64,000 bases of DNA from Sarcophilus harrisii (GCF_902635505.1 NC_045428.1:152159641-152223640); one strand, 5' to 3'. Numbered from the stretch's first letter, positions 1 to 12,215 are shown. The notes: a model not told the origin generated them from the letters alone. Numbers and translations: made by a program.

Positions 1-394
1 CTTCTGAGATTTTTCCCAGTTCTAGATCTGTAAACCTTTGACCCTATTTTTTCTCTTGAGAAACCGAAAGTGCAAGTTTAGTATTTTCCCATAACATGTT
101 CATATTAAAACTAACCCAGAAAAATTCCCTGATCTTTAGACCCTAGAGAGGTGGTTTGTTTTTTGGCTCTTACAGGGATTCATATTACTGTTTGAAAATT
201 GCTAGACTAAAAGTTTAACTCTGAACTTCACATGCAATTACTGAAGTGCCCTGGATTTGACCTTGAATCTTAAGATTCTTAGGACCCAAGATGAGCCATG
301 AACATAGTTTGGAACCAGAGGATGTTGCCAATTCCCTTAAGAGTATATGTCCAGAATTAAATTGAACTTTGAAACAAAAAGGTTTATTAGTTGG

Positions 395-400
<6 letters not shown>

Positions 401-427
<27 letters not shown>
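401..427. repeat. Poly(T) tract
   Basis: Twenty-seven T. A possible tail of an old minus-strand retroposon that I could not identify. Confidence 0.9.
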
Positions 428-609
428 GCATTTTCATTGGGCCCAAGTAATGTAAATTCTCCCTGATTGCAATTCAAACCTCCTTAGTTGTAGGGTCACT
501 CAGCTGACTGCTCAGAAGTTTCCACTGTTGCCAATAGTGAAGAAAAAAAAAAAAGAAATGGGGAGAAAGGTACAAGAAACAGAAAATGTTATTTTCCCAT
601 AGGGACTGA

Positions 610-745
610 ACTCAACTCAATCAATCAATAAGCATTGATTAAATGACTGATGTGCCAGGTTCTATGTTAGGTGTTAAGGCTACAACACAAAAAAGAAACA
701 CTCTATCCTCAAAAAAATTCATATTCTATCAGAAAAAACAACATA
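610..745 (-). mobile_element. L2 LINE 3' end
   Basis: AATCAATCAATAAGCATTGA, then ATGTGCCAGGTTCTATGTTAG are the reverse of the L2 terminus. The short frame at 643-855 falls on it and is not a gene. Confidence 0.75.
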
Positions 746-2235
746 TATGTCCATTTAGGAAGAAAAGCAGCAGAAAGTCCTTTTGTACCATTTCTGCCAC
801 TGTGGCTGTCACAATTTCTGTTTTATGTGGGGATGGCATAGATCTGGGAATCTGAGACAACAATGAAAGATTTGTAGACAGAAGGCCTCACTTTAATCAT
901 TCTGTACCTTGCCCTTGGCTAGGGCACTACAAGGAAAGAAGAGTAAAGAAATTGCTTGTGGGAGGAGGGGGAATAGTACTATGATTTCATTGGTATGTTG
1001 CTACTATTACTACTGATGTTAATAATAATAACTAATCCAATACTTTAGGATTTTCATAGAAATGATTCACTAAGAACAGACATTTCATGCATCCTTTATC
1101 CCCCCCAGATTCCATTTTCAATTTTTTATACTAAATGCACCAAATCTTTTCTGTTGGCCCTGATTTGTTCCTTATCCATCCCAATCCTGTTTTTTTTTTT
1201 TTTTTTTTTTTGATAGTCCAGGATTCTAAAACTGCTCACCTAATGATGCTGACTGGTAGGTATATGTTCTGATGAAATGCCAACCCAGGGCTGCTGTATA
1301 AGTAGTCCGATTTCTGGCCAAGAGGGTTATCTATGGATAGTAGTGATCTGGGTATGATTGCCTACAAAAAAGGTTCTGATACTCATTTCATCTTAAAGTT
1401 CTGAATAAATAGATTGCACACTTCATCTGGGTAGCTAAGACCTATGTCACCTTGAACTAAGATATTTGAAGAAAGATTCCCTCATTTGTGAAAGGGCAAA
1501 GAGTGATAGTGTTATCTCTATCCCTCAGGGATGCTAGAAGAATCAGTGAGATAAATCACTAAATGAAATTGCTTGGAAATCCTCAGATGAAACATGTCAG
1601 CCAGTAAAGAATACCATAATTAGTGCACACTGAAACTTGTATTCCCAGACTTTAAGCCAACAACCAAAGCTGATAATTCAGCTCAGGAGGTCTGAATTTT
1701 ATAATGATACTCTGGAGAGAAAGAAATGGAAGTAATGCAGTGCCAAAAATGATTTGCTGTAGGTTGAAAAATATAGGAAAATTATTTTTGGCTCTGATCA
1801 TTTGACTGTGTCTATCCTTAAGAACGGGGATAGTCAGTTATTATTGGTTGACAGGAAGAAGCAGTAACAAGCTGCTGAATTTACAAGTTGGTTCTTTCTA
1901 AATTGTACAGCACAGGGAACTGGAAGAATTTTCCTGATACTCAGTCATGAAACTTGGATGCCTATTATACATGCTGGGAAAAGTAGAGGAAATGAGCTAC
2001 TTTTTTAGGCTCAGGTTCAGGAAAAGGATCAAACCAAAGTATGAGGGCAATGTCTGATTGAAAAAGACATAGTCCCTTGCCACACTCAGAAATGTCATTT
2101 GTATATGTTTGGGTTTTGACCGAATTCTTTACTTATAGAAGTCTACTGTTCTCATACTCAGATTCTGCCCGTATAAAAGAGTTATTATCCTTGATTGAAC
2201 ACACTTCAATTTTTTTTGGGGGGCGGTATCAGACC
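746..2235. other. No gene recognised
   Basis: Mostly unique sequence with a T run at 1191-1211 and one weak MIR-like patch near 1490-1560. Short frames are not credible. Confidence 0.6.
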
Positions 2236-2237
2236 TG

Positions 2238-2535
2238 TGATTTCATTAACATAATGATAATAATTATAGTTAATATTTATAACATATTTTAGGGTTTGCA
2301 AAGTACTCAACAGACATTAACCCTGTGAGGTAAAAACAAGTATTTATAAAGTACCATGTGCCAGACACTGTGCTAAGCACTGACAGATGTCAGTGTTATT
2401 TCCAGTATACAGATGAGGGAACTGTGACTCACAGAATCAAAATGTTTTACTCAGGATTGCATAACTAGTAAATATTAAAAATGAGATTTGAATTTAGGTC
2501 TTCCTGACTCCAAATTTAGCATTCTACTAATCCAT
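2238..2535 (-). mobile_element. CORE-SINE (Mar/MIR type), with an L2-like piece inside
   Basis: The plus strand is the reverse of the SINE: AGGGTTTGCAAAGTACT, CAGATGAGGGAACTGTG, GATTTGAATTTAGGTCTTCC. Between 2337 and 2390 an L2-like ACCATGTGCCAGACACTGTG interrupts the usual order. Confidence 0.75.
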
Positions 2536-3074
2536 GTGGAGGGAACTCCCAACAAGGAAATTCTCTCTTCCAAAGCAGATCATCCACTGTTTAGCAATTG
2601 GTAATCTTAAGAGAATTGCTTGGGGACACTGAAAAATTTTTTTCTTTTTTGTTTTTTTAAGTGACTGTTGCTAAAATCTTCCTTATTTTTCTTTAGGGAT
2701 TATAATGGAATTTGCATCACACAAAAATTTCAAAGTCAGATTCTAAGTTGTCTGCTGAAGCAAATTGTTTTGAGTTCAATTGGAAGAGAAAGCATGAAGG
2801 ATTTTTTAAAAAAAGAACATCAACATCATGAGATTTAATAATGCTATGATCTCATGTTATATAAATGATATCATGAAATCACTGTAGGAAGGAAGGATCT
2901 TGATAAGTGGAAAATCGATAATAGTCTACAGCTTTTTGATTCTGTAGTGCCAAAACTACCTTGATTTTAGCAAGTTCTTAGGTGATCTGATATCACAAAC
3001 AACCAATTAAATGCCTGAAAACTTGGTTGATATCAGATTATTGACTGAAGCAGTAATAGTTATAAGCACTGTAG

Positions 3075-3198
3075 AGATAGAGCTGAAAAGAAAGCCTTGT
3101 GTGGTTGAAAAAAAATGAGACACAGAGAAATTAAGTAACAAGTCAGAGATTATAGTGACAGAGGAAGGATTTGAATCCAAGTTCTCTGATTTCCAAGC

Positions 3199-3205
<7 letters not shown>
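3075..3205 (-). mobile_element. SINE fragment (MIR type)
   Basis: GAGACACAGAGAAATTAAGT and GGATTTGAATCCAAGTTCTC are reversed core and box B region. A run of about 31 T follows (3201-3231). Confidence 0.65.
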
Positions 3206-3233
<28 letters not shown>

Positions 3234-3599
3234 TTACCAGACCGATTCTGTCCAGTTTACTAGCAAGGGATTATTAATTTGTTTCAGATCTGTTTTATCT
3301 ATGGATAAAACGTACATTATTTTGTGGAACTAAAATCAAAGAATAGGGCACTCAGATTGCTCACCTGCTGGGTTGCTCTAGTTCTGACTACAAGTAAAGG
3401 AGAATCATTCACTCATTCATTTACATTTGTCTATCAGTCTATCACTTATTGATTTATTTTAGGGTAGTCAATTCACAATTAGGAAGATAATTGAACCAGG
3501 AACATGACTGAATTGTTGTTGTTGTTATATCAGAATGCCTAAGCTATTTCTGCAAAGTGAACTGATGGAGAACATTTACAAAGACATTTTAAAAGAATG

Positions 3600-3730
3600 A
3601 CCTAGCATAGGACAAAGTGTACTGGATTTCAAGTTGGAGAATCTAATTTTAAGTTCAGTTTCCTTCACATGTCAAATAAAAATGTTGAACCTCTAATGTT
3701 CCTTTCAGTTCTAAAACATAAGATTATAAG
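3600..3730 (+). mobile_element. SINE fragment (MIR3/L3-tailed type)
   Basis: Weak head with ACTGGATTTCAAGTTGGAG, core GTTTCCTTCACATGTCAAAT and an L3-like end TTCCTTTCAGTTCTAAAAC. Confidence 0.5.
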
Positions 3731-3884
3731 CAACACATTTTCATAAAATGGTCCTTGATCTGGGAATCTAGGGATGTGGGATCTTGCTCCTATTCTTTTA
3801 CTCTAATTTGGGGATGTATCAGACAAATCAATTCAACTCTTTAGAGTTTAGCTTTCACTGTAAAATGGGATTAATCAGTCAAAA

Positions 3885-4060
3885 ACTCAGAGATTTATAT
3901 TTGGAAGGGTCATATAGTTCAATATCTTTATTTTACAGATAAAGAGACTGAGTCTCAGTGAAGTTAAGTGACTTGCCTGCTCACATAGGTGATAAATGAC
4001 AGACTTGGGTTGTGAATTTAGGTCCTTCTTATATGAAGCCAAGTGCTCATAATGTTTCTC
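3885..4060 (-). mobile_element. SINE (MIR type) with L3-like end
   Basis: Reverse core ACAGATAAAGAGACTGAGTC and GTTAAGTGACTTGCC, preceded by a GGAAGGGTCATATAGTTCAA block. Confidence 0.75.
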
Positions 4061-4189
4061 TGAAATGATCTCCAGTAGTAAAATTTAATGTTAAAAGGAG
4101 TACTTATATGTTCATAATCTTCACCTAATTTTATAGTCCTGATATGGAACATCAAGCTTATCTGCATTACTGTCCAATGTGCAAATTAA

Positions 4190-4470
4190 GAGCATCTCCC
4201 CTCTAGGCCTTTGATAACATCATTCCTTTATCACAGAATGCTTTCTTTTTTCCTATACCCATCAAAGCTCTTCTAAATCTTTATCATATCTTTGATAAAT
4301 TTTCCCTCAACTATTCTAACCCTTAGAAATCTTTCCTCTGTACTCAGAGAATTTTTTTTTATCATTATTTCTAACATAACATAAGCATGTCCTGCCCAGT
4401 AATGATCTTGTATTGTTATTTAATTTTTCTTTTGGATGTGCCATTTTCCCCAAATGAGACTGAGCTCTGT
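4190..4470 (+). mobile_element. L2 LINE 3' part
   Basis: CATCAAAGCTCTTCTAAATC, TTTTCTTTTGGATGTG-type blocks and clustered pyrimidines fit the L2 3' UTR. Moderately diverged. Confidence 0.55.
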
Positions 4471-4605
4471 TCAATTCAATAAACATTTATTAAGTTCTCA
4501 AGGTATGTGAGGAATTGTGCTTGTGCTGGGTTGCAGAGAAAAAAATAAAACCAAATTTACCCACAAGGAACTTGGTTTCCACTGATAGCTCTGGAGGGGA
4601 GAGAT
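4470..4605 (-). mobile_element. L2 LINE 3' end
   Basis: AATTCAATAAACATTTATTA, CACAAGGAACTTGG. It faces the previous fragment. Confidence 0.65.
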
Positions 4606-4779
4606 CTCTGACTAAATTTCTTTGTGTCCCACATATGGCAATTCCAGACTATGTGTATTCTTATGGATTTAGAAGCCACTCAACACATATCTGCTGCATA
4701 AATGAATGAAATAATGATTGATGGATAGAAAGCACTTAATTTATCCCAGATAAAAGACAATATTGTATAAGAAGGCTTT

Positions 4780-4985
4780 CTCAATGTTCCTCCCCTGCAT
4801 TGATGATTTTCAATTTAATCTGGATGTTTCTTGATTGTACATAATTGTTTGTATGTCATTTTTCCTCCTTAGATTGGGAATTTCTGAAAAAGCAGGAACT
4901 GTTTTTTGGTGTACCTCTCACATGTTAGAGTGCCTGCCAGGGCACATAATAGGACTTAATAAATACTTTGTTAATTTGATTCACT
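4780..4985 (+). mobile_element. L2 LINE 3' end
   Basis: AGCAGGAACTGTTTTTTGGT, AGTGCCTGCCAGGGCACATA and TAATAAATACTTTGTTAATT form the L2 terminus. Confidence 0.75.
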
Positions 4986-5206
4986 AATGGAAAACTTTTT
5001 TTTAATCCATATCATCTTCCCCTCTTTTGGATCACAATTAGATAGGAGGTTTCTAAGAAGGAGGTGCCCTGAAAACATCATGATGAGAATTCCTTTCCTA
5101 TATAGAAGCTTCTCCAAAAGGAGAGGTCTAATATCTCTGTGCTAGAATCACTCCTGTAGCTCTAGCTTTCTCCCCTTGGGTCTATACCTTGACTTCATTG
5201 ACTTAA

Positions 5207-5470
5207 GATAGCTGGATGGTATAATGGATAGAGTTCTGGAATCGGAGTAAGACTTGAATTCAAATCTGGCTTTAGACACTTACTAGATAGGTGATCTTGG
5301 GCAAATGACTCAACCTTTGTCTGCTTCAGTTTCCTCATCTGGAAAATGGGGATAATAATAGCACTTATCTCCCAGGATTATTGAGAGGATCAAAAGAGAT
5401 AATAATTGTTAAGTGTATGGCACAGTGTCTGGTATACAGTACGTACTATATTAATAATAGTTATAATGAT
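5207..5470 (+). mobile_element. CORE-SINE (Mar/MIR type), near complete
   Basis: GCTGGATGGTATAATGGATAG head, TTCAAATCTGGC box, CAGTTTCCTCATCTGGAAAA core and a downstream GATAATAATAGCACTTAT part are all present. Confidence 0.85.
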
Positions 5471-5499
5471 AACAATGATTATTATTATTGTTATTAACT

Positions 5500-5640
5500 T
5501 AGGACATTTAGATGTTATAATGTGAGGAGAATGCCTTGAGATCAGGGCCTGTCTTTTGCCTTTCTTTGCCTAGCACTTAGCATAAGACCTGGCATGTAGT
5601 AGGTAGGTGCTCAATGAATTTGATTTGACTTGGAGACAGA
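5500..5640 (+). mobile_element. L2 LINE 3' end
   Basis: GAGATCAGGGCCTGTCTTTT, TAGCACTTAGCATAAGACCT and GTAGGTGCTCAATGAATTTG. It lies between two SINEs. Confidence 0.8.
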
Positions 5641-5649
5641 ATTCCTGTC

Positions 5650-5880
5650 TAAGATGGAATCTTGCCTTAGTTCTTTACTTGTAGTGTTATCCTAGGCATG
5701 TCATTAACTCCTCAGACTCAGTTTCCTTATCTGTAAAATGTGGATAATAATAGCACCTATTAAGGCTTTTATGAGTTTCAAATGAGATAACATTTGGAAT
5801 ATTCTTTGCAGATGGGGAAACACTATATGTAAAGTGTTATTATTATTATTAAACTTGATTATAATGATAATAATAATAAG
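5650..5880 (+). mobile_element. CORE-SINE (MIR type)
   Basis: The core CAGTTTCCTTATCTGTAAAA with GATAATAATAGCACC downstream is clear; the head is weak. The copy ends in a TTA repeat. Confidence 0.75.
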
Positions 5881-5883
5881 ACT

Positions 5884-5999
5884 TCTCTGTTCCTCCTCCT
5901 CTCTCCTCTTCCTCTTTCTCCTCTTCCCCCTCCTTTTCCCCCTTCTCCTCCTTCTTCTCTTTCTCTTCTTCTTCTCTTCTACCTTTTTCTTTTTTTTCC
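5884..5999. repeat. Polypyrimidine tract
   Basis: Almost only C and T (CTCCTCCTCTCTCCTCTTCC and similar). Simple sequence. Confidence 0.9.
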
Positions 6000-6059
6000 C
6001 TCTCCTTATGTAACTCTAATTTTCCAGTACTCTGGTAATTCTAAAATACTCTAGAAGAT

Positions 6060-6610
6060 CTTGTTGCTCCTTCTTCTTAATAACCCTTACTGAATTAACT
6101 CTCCACCATATCAGCCCTCTTTTTAACATTGGTGAGTTCTTTCTGGGGCTTTCATTTTTGGTAGAGTCTTAGGGAGTCCAACCTTCATTCTTGTCTCTCT
6201 TGACTTTCCAGACTATGACAGTGCCTCAATAGCCCATTTCAACTTGGAACTTCTTTCAGTTTCTGGGACTTCCTCACTCTGGAAAATCCTTTTGCCTCTG
6301 CATCCCCCTTGCCCTGAGACATCCATTCATCCACTTCTCATTGGTGAGTTCTTTCTGGAGCTTTCAGTTTTGGGAGATGGCCAGCTTAGCTAAATTTTCA
6401 TTTCCCCATCTGGTTTGCTTTTGTCTTTCCGACCTTTGACACCATGTTCTGATACAAGTGCTTTTCCTGTCCTCTTGATTTTGTATTTTGTCTTTCTCTA
6501 TTAGAATGTAAACTACTTGAGAGCTGGGACTATCTTTTATATTTCTTTGTACCCTTAGTGCTTAGCATAGAGCCTGTATATGGAAAATGTTTAATAAATG
6601 TTGTTGTCTT
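6060..6610 (+). mobile_element. L2 LINE 3' region
   Basis: ATTAGAATGTAAACTACTTG, AGCTGGGACTATCTTTTATA and AATGTTTAATAAATGTTGTT close the copy. The upstream half holds two similar GGTGAGTTCTTTCTGG blocks at about 6130 and 6343. Confidence 0.78.
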
Positions 6611-6814
6611 GTCTCCTGCTGAAATAGCATGATCCCTTATTATAGTCTTCATATTTCAAGGTCTTATTAATTCGCAAGATGCATATTAGGAGATTTCTAC
6701 CTCATTCAAAATGAATATAACATGTGTCCATTCCACATTTTATTATTGGTGTAAACAAATCACACAATGGATGAAATTTATTTTTTTAGTTCTCTGCCCA
6801 TCTGCTACTAGAAG

Positions 6815-6990
6815 CAGTCAGGTGGTACAATGGGTAGAGTTTTGGGCTCAGAATTGAATGGACCTGAGTTCAAATTTGATCTTAGATACTTCCAAACTGT
6901 ATGAGCCTGGCTGGGTAATTCACTTAATCTATGTCTCCCTCAGTTTCTTTAATTATGAAATGAGGATAACTTCAGAGTATAAAATAGGAT
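6815..6990 (+). mobile_element. CORE-SINE (Mar/MIR type)
   Basis: CAGTCAGGTGGTACAATGGG head, GACCTGAGTTCAAATTTG box, and a decayed core ending at AATGAGGATAAC. Confidence 0.8.
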
Positions 6991-7719
6991 CAAATGGTTG
7001 GGTGGTTCTGGTAACAGAAGAAACTTTTGAATGTCTGTCACTCAGGAAACTGTGAAATTAAGAATAAGAGTTCCCCATAGGAATGGAGTATCCTGGGAGT
7101 AACCAAAAGCATTACTCAAATGAGGTACTATCCACATAAACTCATCTTTTCAGATGCAATTTCAGATATAATTAAGTGCATCTGAAATGCAAACACCAGA
7201 AATAAGTAAAAGATTGTAAATTCAAAAGACAATCTTGAATGATTCCAAGTTATAACACCTTTTAAATAAATTTTATTGAGGAAAAAACAGTATCATAAAC
7301 TTTATCATCTCCATTTCCTTTCCAGGAATTATATAAATATTCATCTTTATACAGAAAATGTGCTTTGACTATTTATTGAGATAAATAGTATACTATTCTC
7401 AAAGGTAAAAATAGCTGGAGCAGGTCAGATTTAAGTAGAGTATTACATAAGGTAAGGGTCAGTTATCAAGTAGCAATTAGGCAAAGGCTAGAGGCAGGAT
7501 GTATGTTTGAGTTCCAAGAAAATGGGTCTGCAATTTGGCAAGTGTAGTTAAAGTCAGGCAACCATTTAAGGAACTAGGCATTTATAATGGGGTAGAGCTC
7601 ATTCAAAGAGTATATCTCTCCATTTTGAGTCACTTGGTTCAATGATTATGGAGCTGATTAGGGCTAACCTCTCCTGCTTTGGACTCTGTTTGAACTTTAA
7701 CTATAGATAATTTCAAGAA

Positions 7720-8050
7720 TACTAGTCATTCCACTTTTGGTCCCTAATGCTGAAACTCTCTTTTCTCTGACTACTAACCTCCCTGGTTTTCTTTTAGTCT
7801 CAACTAAAATCTCACTTCTATGGGAACTCTTCCCTATTCCTTTCTTCCTTAATTTCAATGCCTTCCTCCTGTTAAATATTTCCCATTTCCCCCATCTTTA
7901 GCTTGTTTAGTAATTTTTGTTTGCCTGTTGTCTACTTTGGACTATAAGCTGTCTGAGGGCAGGAACTGTCCTTTGTCTCTTTTTATATTCCTAGCATAGT
8001 GACTGGCACAAAATAAGTGCTTAATAAGTATTTATTGATTAATTGAAATA
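7720..8050 (+). mobile_element. L2 LINE 3' UTR and end
   Basis: CTCAACTAAAATCTCACTTC, CTGAGGGCAGGAACTGTCC and AGTGCTTAATAAGTATTTAT. Confidence 0.85.
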
Positions 8051-8684
8051 GCTAGTATAGTTTATAGGGTATGTGGGATTTATTTGAAGATACATTCGAG
8101 ATTTCTGGGCTTTTGATTCCTCTTCCTCTTCATGGAAAAAAAAAAAGATGGGAGTGACACAGACTTTCCCTTATAAAATCCCATATAAGATCCCTTATAA
8201 GATTTGCTGAAAAATCTGTTAACAAATTCTTACATATAATTGAACTTTGCCAGAGATTTGAATACTTGTACTCTGGATACTTGAATTCTGCAGGCAGTGT
8301 ATCAGTGTAACCCATCATTCCAAGCTGGTTTGAGATGTCTGATATGATGGCAGGTTGTGGAGTTTTCATTTACTGTGTTTTGATTACTCTGATAGTAGGA
8401 TCTCTATGCCTGTGTTTTATGAAGCATAGTTATATCAGAATCCACTCTTTAATTTCTGTGACATTCAGTGATATATCTTTACTGGAAATGTCAGATTTGG
8501 TTTAGTCAAAAAACTTTCTTGGCTGTATTTACGATGACCTGCAATCTACAACTTGCTATTAATTTCATTCAATTTTCTCTCTTATATCCAAGTTATTTGT
8601 GTGTATATCTATTGTATTTATGAATTTAAAGAGCTTATAGTTTAATATGTCTATATTCATATTTATATCTATGTCATTTATATA

Positions 8685-8905
8685 TGGCATCTAGGTGTCA
8701 CAGTGCATACAGCACTGGAGTTAGGAGGACCTGAATTCAAATTCAGATATAGAAATTTTAGAAGCTGTGTGACCCTGAGCAAGTCAGTTAACTGTTTGCC
8801 TCACTTTTTTCCTCCTACTTTAAAATGGAAATAATAGCAACACAAGATCAACATAATATTTATAAATCACTTAATATGGTGCCTGGAACATAAATAAGCA
8901 TTATT
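8685..8905 (+). mobile_element. CORE-SINE (Mar/MIR type)
   Basis: GCATCTAGGTGTCACAGTGC head, GGACCTGAATTCAAATTC box and GTGTGACCCTGAGCAAGTCA, with a MIR-like 3' part GGTGCCTGGAACATAAATAAG. Confidence 0.82.
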
Positions 8906-8919
8906 ATAAAATGCTTATT

Positions 8920-9230
8920 TTCTTCTCTTGTTTCCCTTTCTTTCCTTTCCTTTTTTCTTTTCTTTCTTTTTTAAATCTTTGTTTGTTTCTTCCTTCCTTC
9001 CATCCTTCCTTCTTTCTGTCCTTCCTCCTTCTCTTCCTCCCTCCTCCTTCCCTCCCTCTCTTCCCTCCCTCCTTTTCTCCCTCCCTCCCTTCTTTCCTTC
9101 CTTCCTTTCTCGTTCTTTTCCTTCCTTCCTTCCTTCCTTCCTTCCTTCCTTCCTTCCTTCCTTCCTTCCTTCCTTCCTTCCTTCCTTCCTTCCTTCCTTC
9201 CTTCCTTCCTTCCTTTCTTCTATTTCCTTC
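8920..9230. repeat. Pyrimidine-rich block with long (TTCC)n
   Basis: Irregular C/T sequence leads into about 24 uninterrupted TTCC units (9119-9214). The Pro/Ser/Phe-rich frames across it are artefacts of the repeat. Confidence 0.95.
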
Positions 9231-9239
9231 TCTTCATAT

Positions 9240-9350
9240 TAGAACTCTTTAAGAGTGGGGTCTTCACTGGATCTACATCTTTATTCCCTCTGTTTACAAA
9301 CAGACTTTGTCCATAGAAGGCACCTTACTAAATGTTTGTTGACATAAGTA
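9240..9350 (+). mobile_element. L2 LINE 3' end
   Basis: GAGTGGGGTCTTCACTGGAT and AAATGTTTGTTGACATAAG. Confidence 0.6.
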
Positions 9351-11210
9351 TTTGGAAGAAATCTTCCTGTGGAAGTTCAGAATTAAGCCAGATGGAAACA
9401 CAGTTCATTTCCTAAGAAATGTTGGGAAGCTCCCCTCAAATGAATGATCTGGGTCACAGACCTAAGTCCTGTAGGATTACCACCTGAAATGGAGGAACAT
9501 CTGTAGGAAATATAAAGAGATTGACTGCCTTTCCCCCAATGAGTGAGTTAGACACATGAGAATGTAGTGGCAGTCTTCACTAAGAGTTATTGAGTGGGTC
9601 TTGGAAAGCTTTTGGGAGTAGGATTCAGTGAAAAAAAAAACAAAAAACACTGTTCATTTTGTGGCTCCCAAGTGTCCTGTTTGTGTCAGGAGAACAGTTC
9701 ATAGTTGACATGGGGTATACCTGGGCAAGGTCTGGCAGAATAGCTTCTCTGTTCATAGAAGACAGAGGGTGAAAAGGCAACACTCTAGTCCATAGGCAGC
9801 ATGACAGACAGAAATATGGGCAGTAATACAAGTAATGTGGGCAATAGCAGCAAGATAGTGACATAGACACTAGCCTAGACGGTGAGATGTTTACTATCAA
9901 GAGTGAAAATGAAGCTTATTGGGAGGACTCCAAGGATAAAAGGGAAGAAAAAAAGACTATGGGTTGGTACCTGCTTTGGTGAAAGTGGTATGAGATGGTA
10001 AGGTAGATGATGGTAAAACCAAAGGTATGAGATTTGCTGTGGTTGGTGACAATGAATCCCCAGGTCACATCCTGAACTAGAATTAGACATATTCAACACA
10101 GACATAGTTGGCATGAGTCTACTTCTTGGGGGAGAAATCTGCTCCCAGGGTAGATATCTGAGTTGCTACATGGAGTAGAGGGTTCTCTTTAGGTATAGGG
10201 ACTGTGCTATAGCTCCATATGGAGTTACTCAGACCTAAGGGATTACTAAGAGGAGAAAGATTCAGAGAATGATGCTCAATAAAACCCACTTGATTTGAAT
10301 GCTAAGGTCTCAAGTTTTCCATCTTCAGGAGAATGGAAAAACAACCCTTTTAGGATACCCTTAAATTGTAGCATTGGGACAGATGGTGCTATTCTGAAAT
10401 ATGAGTAACAATGTAATCACCAGTCTGTTGATTCTGTTTATGGGATTTAAATTTGTGTACAACAATGGATGGTGCCAGAGATATATTGTGCACTGAATCT
10501 CAGAACTTCATTAATTCTCTTAGTCTGTGGTGAAGAAGAGACAGTGAAGGATCTTATTTGTTAAGTGACTGGGCCCCCACCAGCTGTCAAGAATACAATG
10601 GACCTCTGTTTAGGGCTCTCTATTTTGCATGCATCAAAATGTCAACACAATCTCTGTAAAAGATTTATAGAATGCTAGCTAACTGACATTGATAAGTTCC
10701 CAAACAGTCATTTTAAAGCACAGGCTGCTCAGTTCCCAGGATGGAAGTGATACTCAATTGCTAATTACCAGTACTTGAGAGAAGAGTTACATTGCCTATA
10801 TTTGTCCAGCTCTAAGAGTGTGAGTTCCCTTATACATTGCCAGAAAGAGTTTTGTGTTGGGTCTCAGTAAAAGACAAGGACAAATAGGTCTTCAACATGA
10901 CAATCTTTTTATTGGTAGGGAAAAAATTTATTCTAGGCAAATCTTATGCTGCTATATACAACTTTAGGAATTCACAAGTAAAGAAAACATCAACACAGTA
11001 CCACATGTCCTCCTAGAATGGGTCATACAGATGTAACAGATTTAGCCTTGAATAGTCATTAATATCTCAGTTACAGTTAGCTCATTAGTTTGGATCTAGG
11101 GGTGTGGGAAGGGGCCAAAGGAAGGAAAGTTTAACGAAGGAAGGGAAAGGTCCGGGACAGAGAGCTGTAGAAAATGGAGAATTGTTAGTAGTGAAATGAG
11201 GGAAAGTATG
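9351..11210. other. Repeat-poor stretch without a recognised gene
   Basis: About 1.9 kb with no familiar repeat. On the minus strand two overlapping frames (9625-9900 and 9875-10114) are rich in hydrophobic residues; one continues across a stop as LLLLPTLLVLLPIFLSV. I found no match to a known family. It may be a decayed gene copy or simply unique DNA. Confidence 0.4.
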
Positions 11211-11449
11211 TGGCACTAAGTGTACTGGATGCTTGGGAAAGGGGTTACTGAAAGGAGACAAAATCGTGTTGAAAGGAGAGGTCAGAGGACAATGAAGATA
11301 AACTTAGCCTACTTCATACTTTTTTGCCCAGGGTGGCCTTCCCTAGGAGTTTATGGAGTAGGGGAAGAGGAAAAGAGGAAAAATTGTACAAAGATTCTTT
11401 TCTAAACTTGGCCCTAATGAATAAAACCAGGATTTTTTGGGATTTTTTT

Positions 11450-11565
11450 TTTTGCTTGTTTTGTTTTTGTTTTTTGCCTTTCTTTATATTTCCATCATTT
11501 AGCATAATGCCTGGAGCAAAGGAAGACTTTAAAAATTGCTTATTACTTGTTTGATTGATCAACCT
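11450..11565 (+). mobile_element. L2 LINE 3' end
   Basis: CATTTAGCATAATGCCTGGA and a TTAAAAATTGCTTATTACTT end. Confidence 0.6.
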
Positions 11566-11704
11566 GTGTAGTTCTAATTTGGAGTCTCCTAGAAACAAGT
11601 AATTTCTTTTCAGAACAAAGAATGTAGGTTCTTTGAATTAGAATTTCTTTATCTTTTGACTTGAAATGTCAATAATGCTATAATATTTTTGTCTTGTACT
11701 ACTA

Positions 11705-11985
11705 GGACAGAGAGGCACAGTTTAAAACAGAGTGCTGGATCTGAAGTCAGAAAGACTTAACTTTGTGAATTCAAATCTGGCCTTGGACACTTACTACCTG
11801 TGTGATTCTGGGCAAGTCACTTAACCCTGTTTGTTTCAGTTCCTCATTTGTGACGTGATTTAGAGAAGGAAATGGCAGACTATTTTACTACTATTGTACT
11901 ATTTTTGCTGGCAGAACCTCAGATGGGATCACAGAGAGTCTGACAAGACTGAAAAATGATTTAACAACTACAAAAAACCAGGACA
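11705..11985 (+). mobile_element. tRNA-type SINE with RTE-like tail, near complete
   Basis: Head GAGGCACAGTTTAAAACAGA, body AATTCAAATCTGGCC and TGGGCAAGTCACTTAACCC, and tail GAGAAGGAAATGGCAGAC, GAGAGTCTGACAAGACTGAA, AACAACTAC. This is the most complete example in the window. Confidence 0.85.
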
Positions 11986-12079
11986 GAATCTGAGTTTTAT
12001 TTTTAAGAATATAAATCAAAAAGGCTTAATAATTCTTGACTATTCATTGTAATATCCACTGGTGATATCTGATGTTCAT

Positions 12080-12215
12080 GAATACTGCAGTGACCATGCA
12101 TTGGAGTCAGAAGACCAGCTCTGTCTTATGTTGGTTAGGTTACTTCAGATAAGTCATTAACCTCTCATCTTCAGTTTTCTCATTCAAAATAATAATAATA
12201 ATATTGGCTCAACTT
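12080..12215 (+). mobile_element. SINE fragment (MIR type)
   Basis: GCATTGGAGTCAGAAGACCAGC and CATCTTCAGTTTTCTCATTC in the expected order. Confidence 0.65.

Noticed and set aside
8911-9252. Long Pro/Ser/Phe/Leu-rich open frames
   Set aside because: They are translations of the (TTCC)n and C/T-rich repeat; no initiator context, splice sites or domain.
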